64,000 nucleotides of DNA from Roseiarcus sp963784805 (lineage in GTDB: Bacteria; Pseudomonadota; Alphaproteobacteria; Rhizobiales; Beijerinckiaceae), in the NCBI GenBank assembly GCA_963784805.1, contig CAWASR010000013.1, positions 60,486 to 124,485 on the forward strand, read 5' to 3'. Numbering within the stretch: position 1 is the first letter of the stretch; every line of letters starts with the position of its first letter. The translations under genes and the position numbers were made by a program. The notes under the pieces were generated by a model. It searched no databases, had not been told where the DNA came from, and saw nothing but the letters and a program-made list of their open reading frames with translations. Shown here piece by piece: positions 1 through 8,428 of this stretch.

Positions 1-568
1 ACGGAGCCCAGCCCTGATCGACGCTGAAGATCAGCAATTTGTCGGCCGGAACCGCGGCTTTGACTTCTTCGACATGGGCGTTGTAGCGGGCGATCGCCTT
101 CGCCTTGTCGGTCATGGTTCCCTGCAAAGACCTTTGCCAGACCAGTTTGTGCGACATGTCGCCGAACTTCCGCCCGAACGGCGTCAACCACTCCAGCACC
201 TTGAACTGCCACATGCGCTCGGTGAAGTAGATCGTCTCGATCGCGCTTTCATACCAGGCCTCGGCTCCGCGCGGATGCAGGGTGAGCAGAACCTTGGCGT
301 CCGGATAAGCGGCGAGCAGTTCGCGCCATACGCAGCACGCCGGATTGTCGATCGCGGCGGTATATTTGGCGAACACCTGATTCCAGCGGTGCTGAACGCC
401 GGGCGGCGAATTTGCGACCTTGCGCCAAAAGTCGAGATGCGGCTTGTTGTCCTTGTTCAGAATGACTTCCGTCATATGGTAACAGGGAAATCCCAATTGG
501 TTGAGCGCCGCTTTGGTCGACCACGTTCCGGTCCGGCCAAATCCCGCCCCGATGATTTTCAACGCCAT
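1..568 (-). CDS. Sulfotransferase family protein (partial, runs off left edge)
   Basis: Only the first 189 codons are visible. The protein opens with a P-loop-like nucleotide loop, GAGFGRTGT at residues 7-15, which in sulfotransferases binds the 5'-phosphosulfate group of PAPS, and reaches the block LLIFSVDQGWAP just before the window edge. This is the layout of the small bacterial sulfotransferase family, which moves a sulfuryl group to an acceptor that cannot be predicted here. The ATG at 568 is chosen because it directly precedes the strand leading into the loop. A broken paralogue with the same blocks lies immediately upstream (866-1449), which implies tandem duplication. Confidence 0.75.
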   Translation of the reverse strand, partial: MALKIIGAGFGRTGTWSTKAALNQLGFPCYHMTEVILNKDNKPHLDFWRKVANSPPGVQHRWNQVFAKYTAAIDNPACCVWRELLAAYPDAKVLLTLHPRGAEAWYESAIETIYFTERMWQFKVLEWLTPFGRKFGDMSHKLVWQRSLQGTMTDKAKAIARYNAHVEEVKAAVPADKLLIFSVDQGWAP

Positions 569-655
569 AAATCGCCCCTTCGCCGCGCCCGCCGGCGTTA
601 GCCCATTGTCGCCGAAGATATCGCCCAACGCGCCCGGATCGAGCGTCGCGGCCCT

Positions 656-865
656 CTATTCCGGCAGCCCCAGCAAGCGCCAGCCCGCCGCGATCTTGTC
701 CGTGATCTCGGCTATGGTCCCGATCTGGACGAACGCGTGCAGTGGAATACTCGGCCTTTCCTCCATTGCACGTTTCGCGATTGTCCCGGCTTCCTCCATG
801 CGGCCGGCAAGCGCCAATGCGACGGCCTGGTAATAGAGGAAATTCGAACGCCCGGGCGCGGCGCG
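656..865 (-). pseudogene. C-terminal remnant of an adenylate cyclase/TPR protein
   Basis: A reading frame ending at 656 encodes about 65 residues (AVALALAGRMEEA near its start, AAGWRLLGLPE at its end) that line up with the last TPR repeat and tail of the complete cyclase at 1568-3358, where AVALGHLGEAEEA and AEGLRKAGIPA occupy the same places. No cyclase domain or start codon precedes it. Upstream, the frame is only a shadow of the truncated sulfotransferase. The piece is best read as the 3' end of a second cyclase gene whose body was deleted, with the breakpoint near 850-874. Confidence 0.5.
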
Positions 866-1449
866 CGCGAAGCAAACGGCGCGTCCGGCTCCGGCTTCTC
901 GAGAAAGCGGCAGAGCGGCCCCCATCCTTCGGCGATGTTGAAGACAAGCAGCCGGTCGGCCGCGATCGTATCGCGGACCTCCTTGTTGGTCCGGCGATAG
1001 GCCGCGATCGCGCAGGCGCGGTCGGCGACATCGTCGAATGTGTTCTTGATCAGCCAACTCGACATCGTCTCAAAGATTTCCGCGACATGCAGCGGCAAGG
1101 ATATGTTCGGCCAGAGCGCGAAGAACTTGCCGATCGTCACGCTGAAGCTGTCCCACCATTCGTCTTCGGGCCGCTCCGTGTGCAGCACCTTGGCGTCGGG
1201 AAATGCGATCGAGGTTTCGCGCCAGACCGCCGCGCCCGGCCAGTCGACCTGCGAATTGTAGCCGTCGAAGACCTCGGCCCAAGCGACTTTTTCACCAGCG
1301 GCAATGGCTTTCCAATGCGCGGGCTGGGCCGGGTTTTCCATGACTTCGATCATGTGGTGACAGCGGCCGAAGCCGAGCCGCTCGAGCGCCATTTTCGTCG
1401 ACATCGTTCCCGTCCGACCGAACCCTGACCCGATAACCTTTAGCGAGAT
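866..1449 (-). pseudogene. Truncated sulfotransferase paralogue with lost start codon
   Basis: The frame reads through GSGFGRTGT (sulfotransferase P-loop), a long matching body and RLLVFNIAEGWGPLC, then loses similarity after PEPDAPF at about 874, where the cyclase remnant begins. No ATG, GTG or TTG lies between the upstream in-frame stop and the P-loop. At the position equivalent to the ATG of the neighbouring copy (568) the codon is ATC (1447-1449). The only in-frame ATG (1404) lies after the P-loop. Start loss and 3' truncation together make this a pseudogene. Use of ATC as a rare start is formally possible but would not restore the missing C-terminus. Confidence 0.6.
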
Positions 1450-1567
1450 TTGTCTGCCCCGATGAAGACGCTCAAGATCGCTTCCTCAAGCCGCTTTGTG
1501 CAACAGGGGCAAAACCCCGCGCGCCGCCCCGCTCGCCAGAACTTTTGTCCCTCATGCCAATTTGTGA

Positions 1568-3358
1568 TTAGGCCGGGATGCCGGCCTTGCGGAGCCCTTC
1601 CGCCAGCCGATCGACGTCGGCCCCGTTGCGGAACGGCAGCCGCTCGACATGGTCGGCGAAGGAGTATTTCGGATTGATCTCCATCAACTCGCGCCAGACC
1701 CGTTGGGCTTCTTCCGCCTCGCCCAGATGGCCGAGCGCGACGGCGAGAAAGGCGCGCGAGAGGTCGGTCTTCGGAGCCAGTTGGATCCGCTCCCTGAATA
1801 CGGACGCAGCCGTTTTGTAGTCGCCGGCAAGCAGGTAAGCCGAACCAAGAAAGTGCAGATAAAGCTGCTTGGATGCTGGATCAACCCGGAAACCACGCTC
1901 GATATAGGGAACGGCGGCTAGCGGCTGGCCGGCATAAACACTGACCAGGCCACGCGTAGAGAGCGCGGACGCATGGTTTGGATTGAGATTGAGCGCCGTG
2001 TCCGCTTCGGCGGCGGCTCGGTCGAGATCCTTTTTCCAGAAATAGAAAATCGCCGCTACATAATGCACGAAGGCGACCTGCGGGCTTTTCTGCAGGGCGA
2101 CGCTGATATTTTGTTCTGCGGATTCGAGCGACTGACTCCAGTCATCCGTCCAATGGTGCTGCCAGTTATGAAGCTGATCAAACGCGAGTCCCGCGTAAGG
2201 CTCACCGTAGCTCGGGTCCTCGGCGATCGCCTTGGCGAAGAGGTCGATCGACCGATCGAACGTCTCGCGGCTTCTCGTCGGTGCAAAAAGGAACTCGCGG
2301 CCGGCGAGGAAAAAATCGTGGGCCTTGCTGTTGGTTGTTCCGGCGGCGGCGAGCTTGGCGGCTTCGCCGGGACTCAATTTGATCTTCAAGGCCTCGACGA
2401 TCCGCCGGGTGACCTCATCCTGAACCGCGAAGATATCGCTCAGCTCACGATCGAAGCGGTCGGCCCAAAGATGTCCGCCGGTTTCGGCGTCGATCAACTG
2501 CGCGGTGATCCTCACCCGGTTGCCCGCACGCCTGATGCTGCCTTCGAGAATCGTGCGGACGCCGAGCTCGCGGGCGACGATGCGAATGTCGACCGCCTTG
2601 CCCTTGTAGGCGAAGCTCGAATTGCGCGCGATGACCAGAAGCCCGCTGATCTTGGACAGGTCCGTGATCACATCCTCAGTGATGCCGTCGGCGAAATATT
2701 CCTGCTCGGGGTCGCCGCTCATGTTTTGGAACGCCAGCACGGCGATCGAGGCCTTGTCGGGCGGCGTGGGCTCCGCCGCGGTCTTTTCCGGCGCAGCAGG
2801 CTTGGTTGACGTTGCCGCCCTCGGTTCTGCCGCGACGCCGACTTCGAGCGAATAGACCCGAATCGAATGCGCTATATTCTTAAGGTGGACTTCGCCTTTG
2901 TCGCTGAAAGCCAGATCGAGTCTGGCTCTGACCTGGCGAAATGCGTCCTCCGACATGCAGATCGCGCCAGGCTCGGCTATCCCCTCCAGCCGCGCGGCGA
3001 TGTTGACGCCGTCGCCCATCAGGTCGCCGTCGTTCTCCTCGACCACGTCGCCCAAATGAACGCCGATGCGGAATTCGATCCGCCGGTCCTCCGGCACGCC
3101 GGCGTTGCGCTCGACCATCGCGTTCTGGATTTCGACCGCGCAGCGCACCGCATCGACGACGCTGCGGAATTCGACCAGAACGCCGTCGCCGGTCCGCTTG
3201 ACCACGCGTCCGTTATGGACCGCGATGGTCGGGTCGATCAGATCGCTGCGCAACGCGCGGAGCCGCGCGAGCGTGCGGTCCTCGTCGGCGCCGGCGAGAC
3301 GGCTGAATCCGACCACGTCGGCGGCGAGGATCGCCGTGAGTTTTCGCGTTTCGCTCAT
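1568..3358 (-). CDS. Class III adenylate/guanylate cyclase with FlgO-like and TPR domains
   Basis: This 596-residue soluble protein has an N-terminal class III cyclase domain (about residues 5-165). Both metal-binding aspartates are visible, D14 in AADVVGFSRL and D58 in KRTGDGVLVEF, and the later GDGVNIAARLEG block supplies the Asn and Arg of the active site. About residues 200-330 form the FlgO-like module (IAVLAFQNMSGDPEQEYFAD) common in rhizobial cyclases, and from about 370 onward are tetratricopeptide repeats. It probably makes cAMP from ATP in the cytoplasm in response to a partner bound by the TPR part. No kinase or effector adjoins it. The neighbouring sulfotransferases and the cyclase tail at 656-865 suggest an ancestral repeated cyclase-sulfotransferase unit. 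Confidence 0.88.
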   Translation of the reverse strand: MSETRKLTAILAADVVGFSRLAGADEDRTLARLRALRSDLIDPTIAVHNGRVVKRTGDGVLVEFRSVVDAVRCAVEIQNAMVERNAGVPEDRRIEFRIGVHLGDVVEENDGDLMGDGVNIAARLEGIAEPGAICMSEDAFRQVRARLDLAFSDKGEVHLKNIAHSIRVYSLEVGVAAEPRAATSTKPAAPEKTAAEPTPPDKASIAVLAFQNMSGDPEQEYFADGITEDVITDLSKISGLLVIARNSSFAYKGKAVDIRIVARELGVRTILEGSIRRAGNRVRITAQLIDAETGGHLWADRFDRELSDIFAVQDEVTRRIVEALKIKLSPGEAAKLAAAGTTNSKAHDFFLAGREFLFAPTRSRETFDRSIDLFAKAIAEDPSYGEPYAGLAFDQLHNWQHHWTDDWSQSLESAEQNISVALQKSPQVAFVHYVAAIFYFWKKDLDRAAAEADTALNLNPNHASALSTRGLVSVYAGQPLAAVPYIERGFRVDPASKQLYLHFLGSAYLLAGDYKTAASVFRERIQLAPKTDLSRAFLAVALGHLGEAEEAQRVWRELMEINPKYSFADHVERLPFRNGADVDRLAEGLRKAGIPA

Positions 3359-3450
3359 TGTGCTCCTGACGCGACGCTCAATAGCACAAGGATGCGGCTG
3401 TCGCCGCCCCGCTCGACAGTGTTGCGCGGCGCGGCGGCGTCGCTTTTACT

Positions 3451-3891
3451 GAAAATCAATTTTCATCGACAATCGCTTTGAGAAAATCAGAAGCCGTGTT
3501 ATGGTCCTCCTCGTCGCTGATCAACGCGCGCCTGGCGCGCCGAGGGCAGCGACCGCTTCAAGCCCTCATGCGGGCGAGTTGACACGCTGAAAAACGGCGA
3601 AAGGCGCGAAGTCTTAAGCAGTCGGCACGGTCTGGGGCTGGCGCCTCGTTTGCTCGGATTCGAAACCGGAATCGGTTCCGAGCGGACGCCCATGCCGGGA
3701 CGTCTTAAGCAAAGCCCAGTCCGGCTCCCGGTCCCCGTCCGCAGGGACGATCCGGGGGCGAAGCGCAGCTCACGGGTCTCGCGAGGGCAAGCGGTCGACG
3801 AATCGGCGCCAAATGGCGCCGCAAGCGATTGAAAAGACGCAATCCGCGACCCCAAATGGCGCCAGCCCCTTAGCGGAACTTAGAAGAACGG
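3451..3891. repeat. Dispersed ~440-bp repeat, copy A
   Basis: This intergenic stretch aligns almost end to end and in the same orientation with 28088-28531. Long identical blocks include the part around AATCGCTTTGAG, ATCAGAAGCCGTGTTATGGT, GATTCGAAACCGGAATCGGT, GACGTCTTAAGCAAAGCCCA and AGCGATTGAAAAGACGCAAT. Differences are scattered substitutions and short indels. It encodes no recognisable protein and lies between the cyclase and tdh. It could be a non-coding RNA locus, a non-autonomous mobile element or a decayed gene family. The rest of the 637-bp gap (3359-3995) holds nothing else recognised except a further copy of the short motif at 3909-3948. Confidence 0.85.
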
Positions 3892-3908
3892 CTTTAGGAG
3901 CGGAGGCG

Positions 3909-3948
3909 CGCCTGGGAGCTGGGGCCGGCCGGAAATGGCGCCGCAAGC
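3909..3948. repeat. Short intergenic motif copy (GGCGCCGCAAGC type)
   Basis: CCTGGGAG followed by AAATGGCGCCGCAAGC. The second half repeats the motif inside the 440-bp repeat (3811-3834), and the whole layout matches the copy at 28640-28686 (CCTGGGAG ... GGCGGCCAAGCCATTGAAA). A related copy is at 54146-54184. All lie outside genes. Confidence 0.5.
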
Positions 3949-3995
3949 CTCTCAAATCGCTGGAAACGCGGCTGAAAATGTCGGCCCGGCCGCGC

Positions 3996-5030
3996 CTAGC
4001 CGACCGCGGTCCAGTCCAGCACGATCTTGCCGCTTTCGCCCCGGCGCATGGCCTCGAAGCCTTCGAGGAATTGGCTCGCCGGCAGGCGGTGGGTGATGAC
4101 CTTGCGCACGTCAAGGCCGCTTTCCAGCATCGCGATCATCTTGTGCCAGGTCTCGAACATCTCGCGGCCGTAGACGCCCTTGATGGTGAGCTGCTTGAAG
4201 ATCACCTTGTTCCAGTCGACCAGGACGGCCTTCGCCGGCAGGCCGAGCAGCGCGACCCGCCCGCCGGTGATGATCGCGTCGAACAGCTGATCGAACGCGG
4301 CCGGCGCGCCGCTCATTTCGAGCGCGACGTCGAAACCTTCGGTCATCTTGAGCTTGCCCATCGTCTGCTTGAGGTCGGACTTTGACACGTCGACCGCGAC
4401 GACGTCGGCCACCTCTTCGGCGAGCTTAAGACGGCGCGGGTTGACGTCGGTCACGACGACATGCCGGGCGCCGACATGGCGCGCGACCGCCCCGGCCATG
4501 ATGCCGATCGGCCCGGCCCCGGTGATCAGCACGTCCTCGCCGACGAGGTCGAACGAGAGCGCGGTATGGACCGCATTGCCGAGCGGATCGAGGATGGCGC
4601 CGAGCTCGTCGTCGACGTCGTCGGGCAGCGGCACGATGTTGAAGGCGGGCACTCGCACGTATTCGGCGAAGGCCCCGGGAATGTTGACCCCGATGCCGCG
4701 GGTCTCGGGGTCCAGATGATAGCGCCCGCCGCGCGCGGCGCGGCTGCGCATTCCGATCACATGGCCCTCGCCCGATACCCGCTGGCCGACCTTGAGGCTG
4801 CGCACGCTGGCGCCGACCTCGGCAATTTCGCCGGCGTATTCATGCCCGATCGTCATCGGCGTCGGGATCGTCTTTTGCGCCCATTCGTCCCAATTGAAGA
4901 TGTGCGCGTCGGTGCCGCAGATGCCGGTCTTGTGGACCTTCACCAGCACGTCGTCGGGCCCAATCGACGGGATCGGCTCGTCGCTGAGCCACAGGCCAGG
5001 CTCCGGCTTTTGCTTGACGAGGGCCTTCAT
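3996..5030 (-). CDS. tdh: L-threonine 3-dehydrogenase
   Basis: This zinc-dependent medium-chain dehydrogenase of 344 residues oxidises L-threonine to 2-amino-3-ketobutyrate with NAD+. Catalytic-zinc ligands are visible at C38 (TGICGTDAHIF) and H63-E64 (IGHEYAG), and the Rossmann loop ITGAGPIGIMAG binds NAD. It lies 18 bp downstream of kbl, the next enzyme of the pathway, so the pair is one operon. The structural-zinc lobe that in E. coli Tdh carries four cysteines reads GMRSRAARGGRYHLD here: none of the four cysteines is present, although the surrounding GEGH and GVN landmarks are. It is therefore a variant lacking the structural zinc. Confidence 0.92.
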   Translation of the reverse strand: MKALVKQKPEPGLWLSDEPIPSIGPDDVLVKVHKTGICGTDAHIFNWDEWAQKTIPTPMTIGHEYAGEIAEVGASVRSLKVGQRVSGEGHVIGMRSRAARGGRYHLDPETRGIGVNIPGAFAEYVRVPAFNIVPLPDDVDDELGAILDPLGNAVHTALSFDLVGEDVLITGAGPIGIMAGAVARHVGARHVVVTDVNPRRLKLAEEVADVVAVDVSKSDLKQTMGKLKMTEGFDVALEMSGAPAAFDQLFDAIITGGRVALLGLPAKAVLVDWNKVIFKQLTIKGVYGREMFETWHKMIAMLESGLDVRKVITHRLPASQFLEGFEAMRRGESGKIVLDWTAVG

Positions 5031-5048
5031 GGGCGCGCCTTTCGATTT

Positions 5049-6252
5049 TTAGATAATGCCGAGCGTCCGTCCCGCGTCGGCGAAGGCCGAGACGGCGAAG
5101 TCGACGTCCTGGGTCGCGAGCGCCGCCGACATCTGGGTGCGGATGCGCGCCTTTCCCTTAGGCACCACGGGAAAGAAGAACCCGGCGACGAAGACGCCCC
5201 GGTCGTCGAGCGCCTGCGCGAGCTCCTGCGCCAGCCGCGCCTCGCCCAGCATCACCGGAATGATCGGCGTTTCTCCGGGCAGGACCGAGAACCCCGCCTT
5301 CTCGACCCCGGCGCGGAACCGACGCGCATGGGCTTGCAGCAGGTCGCGCCGGTCGTCCGCGCCAGTCGCGATCTCCAAAGCCTTCAGCGCCCCGGCGGCG
5401 ACCGGGGGGGCGAGCGAGTTGGAAAAGAGATAGGGCCGTGCCCGCTGGCGCAGGAGATCGACGATGCCTTGAGCCGCGGCGACGAAGCCGCCCATGCCGC
5501 CGCCGAGCGTCTTGCCGAAGGTTCCGGTGACAATATCGACGCGATTCCCCGCGCCGGTCAGCGCCGGCGTGCCGCGCCCCTTTTCGCCCAGATGCCCGGT
5601 CGCGTGACAGTCGTCGACCAGCACCAGCGCGCCGTAGCGGTCGGCGAGCGCGCAGATGTCCTTCAGCCTGGCGACGTATCCGTCCATCGAGAATACGCCG
5701 TCGGTGGCGATCAGCTTGAAACGCGCGCCCGCCGCGTCGGCCTCCTTGAGGCGGTCCTCGAGCTGGTTCATGTCCGAATTGGCGAAGCGGTAGCGGCGCG
5801 CCTTGCTGAGGCGCACGCCGTCGATGATCGAGGCGTGGTTGAGGCTGTCGGAGATGATGGCGTCGTTCTCGTCCATGCAGCGGCTCGAACACGCCGCCGT
5901 TGGCGTCGAAACAGGCGGCGAAGACGATCGCGTCGTCCTTGCCCAGATGCCGGGCGATCGCCTGTTCGAGCTCGCGATGGAGCGTCTGCGCGCCGCAGAT
6001 GAAGCGCACCGAGGCCATGCCGAAGCCGAATTCGTCCATCGCCGCCTTCGCGGCGGCGATAATGTCCGGATGATCGGCGAGGCCGAGGTAGTTGTTGGCG
6101 CAAAGGTTGACCGCCTCGCGCGGGCCATTCGCCGAAGCGACGCGGATTCGCCCGCCCTGCGGTCCGGTCAGAAGGCGTTCGCGCTTCAGGAGGCCGGCCG
6201 CCTCGATCTCGTCGAGGGTGGCGCGGATGTGCCGGAGGAAAAGGTCTGACAT
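5049..6252 (-). CDS. kbl: Glycine C-acetyltransferase (2-amino-3-ketobutyrate CoA ligase), frameshifted
   Basis: This PLP enzyme cleaves 2-amino-3-ketobutyrate with CoA to glycine and acetyl-CoA, completing threonine breakdown with Tdh. The first ~125 residues (MSDLFLRHIRATLDEIE to GGVFEPL) are in one frame. The rest (DENDAIISDSLNHASIIDG to ADAGRTLGII) is in another. One extra T at about 5876 (GTCCATGCAG where GTCCAGCAG would keep frame) explains the break. PLP-site residues lie in DDCHATGH and in the lysine motif TGTFGKTLGGG. The ATG at 6252 gives the usual N-terminus. Either a sequencing indel or an early inactivating mutation fits, and the rest of the gene is undamaged. Confidence 0.88.
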
Positions 6253-6305
6253 GGCGCTTCGCCGGATTGCGGGGGCTTCGAGCATAGCAAGCGCGCGGGA
6301 GCCGC

Positions 6306-7112
6306 TCAAACGCCCCAGTCGATCAGCGCCGCGCCGCGATGGATCGCGTCAGCCTCGGCCGTCAGCCTCCCGTCGGGCCGGTGCAAAACGAGCGCCGGCG
6401 CGATGCGAAGCGGCGCCTTCGAACCCTTGACGCCGGAGACGATGAGGCGGTGGGCAGAAGCGCCCGCGCGCGGGTCAACCGGCAGGAGGGCGAGCGCGCC
6501 GATCCGGTTCTCCGCCGCGGCCAGAATCTGCGCCAGCGCCGCTGGCCGATGGATCATCACGAAACGCCCGCCGGGCGCAAGAAGCGCCAGACAGGCGCGG
6601 ATCCAGGCGGCGAGCGGCGCGCCGCCCGACTGGCGCGATGGGAAGACGTGCGCCCGGGCGCGGGGCGCCTCGGGAGAGACGCGCACCGTTCCCGGGTCGA
6701 AAAACGGCGGGTTGGTGACGACGCAGTCCGCGGATTCGTCGGCAAGGCCCGCCTCACGCCGGGCGTCTGCGTCGACGACGTCGAGCCGCAGGACCCGCGC
6801 GCGCGCCGTCAAGCTGTTGCGCGTCGCGTTGCCGACGGCAAGCTGCGCCAGGTCGGCGTCGATCTCGACAAGATCGACGTTCGAGCGCTCGTCCCGGCTG
6901 GCGAGCGCCAGCCCGACCGCGCCGACGCCGGCGCCGACGTCGACAATCCGCCCCTCAGCGCTGCCGGCCGCGGCGACCAGAAGCGCGGCGTCCGAACCGA
7001 CACGGTGGCCGCGTCTCGGCTGGACGAGACTCAGCCGTCCGCCGAACCAAGCGTCAATGGACAGCCCCTCGGGGATCAATTCGCTCTCGAGCGCCGGCGA
7101 AGGCTCAGGCAT
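6306..7112 (-). CDS. tRNA1(Val) A37 N6-methyltransferase-like protein
   Basis: This class I SAM-dependent methyltransferase of about 268 residues has motif I (VDVGAGVGAVGLALA) and the catalytic NPPF motif (VVTNPPFFDPG) typical of N6-adenine methyltransferases of the TrmN6/YfiC group. The likely target is an adenine in tRNA, but the substrate is inferred from family only. The start MPEPSPALESEL (ATG at 7112) is chosen because it overlaps the stop of the upstream DUF2007 gene by 8 bp, a usual translational coupling. Longer in-frame starts extend into a low-complexity Arg-rich stretch that is the antisense of that neighbour. Confidence 0.8.
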   Translation of the reverse strand: MPEPSPALESELIPEGLSIDAWFGGRLSLVQPRRGHRVGSDAALLVAAAGSAEGRIVDVGAGVGAVGLALASRDERSNVDLVEIDADLAQLAVGNATRNSLTARARVLRLDVVDADARREAGLADESADCVVTNPPFFDPGTVRVSPEAPRARAHVFPSRQSGGAPLAAWIRACLALLAPGGRFVMIHRPAALAQILAAAENRIGALALLPVDPRAGASAHRLIVSGVKGSKAPLRIAPALVLHRPDGRLTAEADAIHRGAALIDWGV

Positions 7113-7329
7113 CGCGCAGTTCGTCCGCCAGTCCGGCCTCTGCGATGAGCCGGCGCGCGCGGCCCTCCTCGCGGGAGTCGACAAGAATCCGCCTCGGCAG
7201 AAAACCAAGCGAGCCTTCGACAGCGGCCATGTGCTGGTCGGCGACGAAAAAGGCGATGCCTTCCGCCGTGAGGAGCGATTCGATCACGCTGATCAGCACG
7301 AGGTCGTTGGTGCGCAGGATTTCGCTCAA
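7105..7329 (-). CDS. DUF2007 domain-containing protein
   Basis: This small soluble protein of 74 residues begins MSEILRTNDLVLISVIESLL and contains LGFLPRRILVDSREEGRAR, the pattern of the DUF2007 putative signal-transducing family (a GlnB-like fold with a typical 'two-state location' sequence). It is translationally coupled to the methyltransferase downstream and divergent from the polyprenyl synthase gene, the arrangement usual in Rhizobiales. The 84-bp gap to the divergent ispB start must hold both promoters. Function unknown. Confidence 0.8.
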   Translation of the reverse strand: MSEILRTNDLVLISVIESLLTAEGIAFFVADQHMAAVEGSLGFLPRRILVDSREEGRARRLIAEAGLADELRDA

Positions 7330-7413
7330 AAAACCAACCTCAAAGGGCGCTCTTGCCGCGTCGTTTCGCCGTCTTTATGGTCGAGGCGTGGCGTCTGGCA
7401 AGGGAAAGCGTCG

Positions 7414-8428
7414 GTGGGGCTGGTCATTCCGCTCGAAGAGAAGTCCGCCGATCGCCTGATCGAGCCGTTGACGGCGCTTGTCGCCAACGCCATGGAGAGC
7501 GTGAACCAGACCATTCTGTCGCGCACGGGATCGGACGTCGCGATGATTCCGGAGGTCGCCAACTACCTGATCTCGTCCGGCGGCAAGAGGCTTAGACCTA
7601 TTCTGACCCTCGCGACCGCAGGGCTGTGCGGCTATGCCGGCGCCGGTCATGTCAAGCTCGCCGCCGCGGTCGAATTCATGCACACCGCGACGCTGCTGCA
7701 CGACGACGTGGTCGATGAGAGCGACCTGCGACGCGGCAACACGGCCGCGCGGGTTCTTTGGGGCAACGAAGCGAGCGTTCTGGTCGGCGACTTTCTGTTG
7801 GGTCAGGCCTTCAAGATGATGGTCGAGGTCGGGTCGCTCCCTTGCCTTGAGACGCTGTCGACGGCGGCGGCGGTGATCGCCGAGGGCGAAGTGATGCAAC
7901 TGTCAGCCGCCAAGGACACCGAGACGACGGAAGACGCCTACCTTGCGGTGATTCGCGCCAAGACCGCCGCCCTCTTCGCCGCCGCTTGCGAGGTCGGTCC
8001 CATCCTGGCCGACCGCCCCAAGGCCGAGATCGCCGCCTGCCGGGGCTACGGCGCCAATCTCGGCATTGCGTTCCAACTCATCGACGACGCGCTCGATTAC
8101 GGCGGCGCCTCGGCCAAGCTCGGCAAGAATATCGGCGACGATTTTCGCGAGGGGAAGATCACGCTCCCGGTGGTTCTTTCCTTCCGGCGGGGCACGACGA
8201 TAGAGCGTGAGTTCTGGCGCCGCACCTTGGAGAAAGGCGAAATTGCCGACGGCGATCTCGAATTCGCGCTCGCGACGATGAAGACGCACCGCGCCCTTGA
8301 AGACTTCGATCGAACGCGCCCGCCACTACGGCGCGATGGCGCGCGACGCCCTGGAGCTCTTTCCGGCCTCGCCCTGGAAGCATGCCTTGCGCGACACGGT
8401 CGAATTCGCGATCAGCCGGGCGCACTGA
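7414..8428 (+). CDS. ispB: Polyprenyl (octaprenyl-type) diphosphate synthase, frameshifted near 3' end
   Basis: This trans-prenyltransferase makes the long isoprenoid tail of ubiquinone. The two aspartate-rich motifs are seen as LLHDDVVDESDLRRG and LIDDALDYGG. The GTG at 7414 is chosen because it gives MGLVIPLEEKSADRL and follows AAGGGAAAG at a proper distance. After HRALED at about 8304 the frame breaks: shifting by one base gives IERARHYGAMARDAL and a normal C-terminus ending ISRAH at 8428. One extra T in GACTTCG (8305/8306) accounts for this. As ispB is essential in most bacteria, a sequence error is plausible. The 3' end overlaps that of alr by 17 bp. Confidence 0.88.

Noticed and set aside
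4461..6002. Very long plus-strand frame (513 codons) opposite tdh and kbl
   Set aside because: It is the antisense shadow of two recognised genes. Its Arg/Asp/His-rich sequence matches no family.
6403..7413. N-terminal extension of the ispB frame
   Set aside because: In-frame but antisense to the methyltransferase and DUF2007 genes, with Ser/Arg/Ala-rich low-complexity translation. The GTG at 7414 has a ribosome site and gives the normal start.
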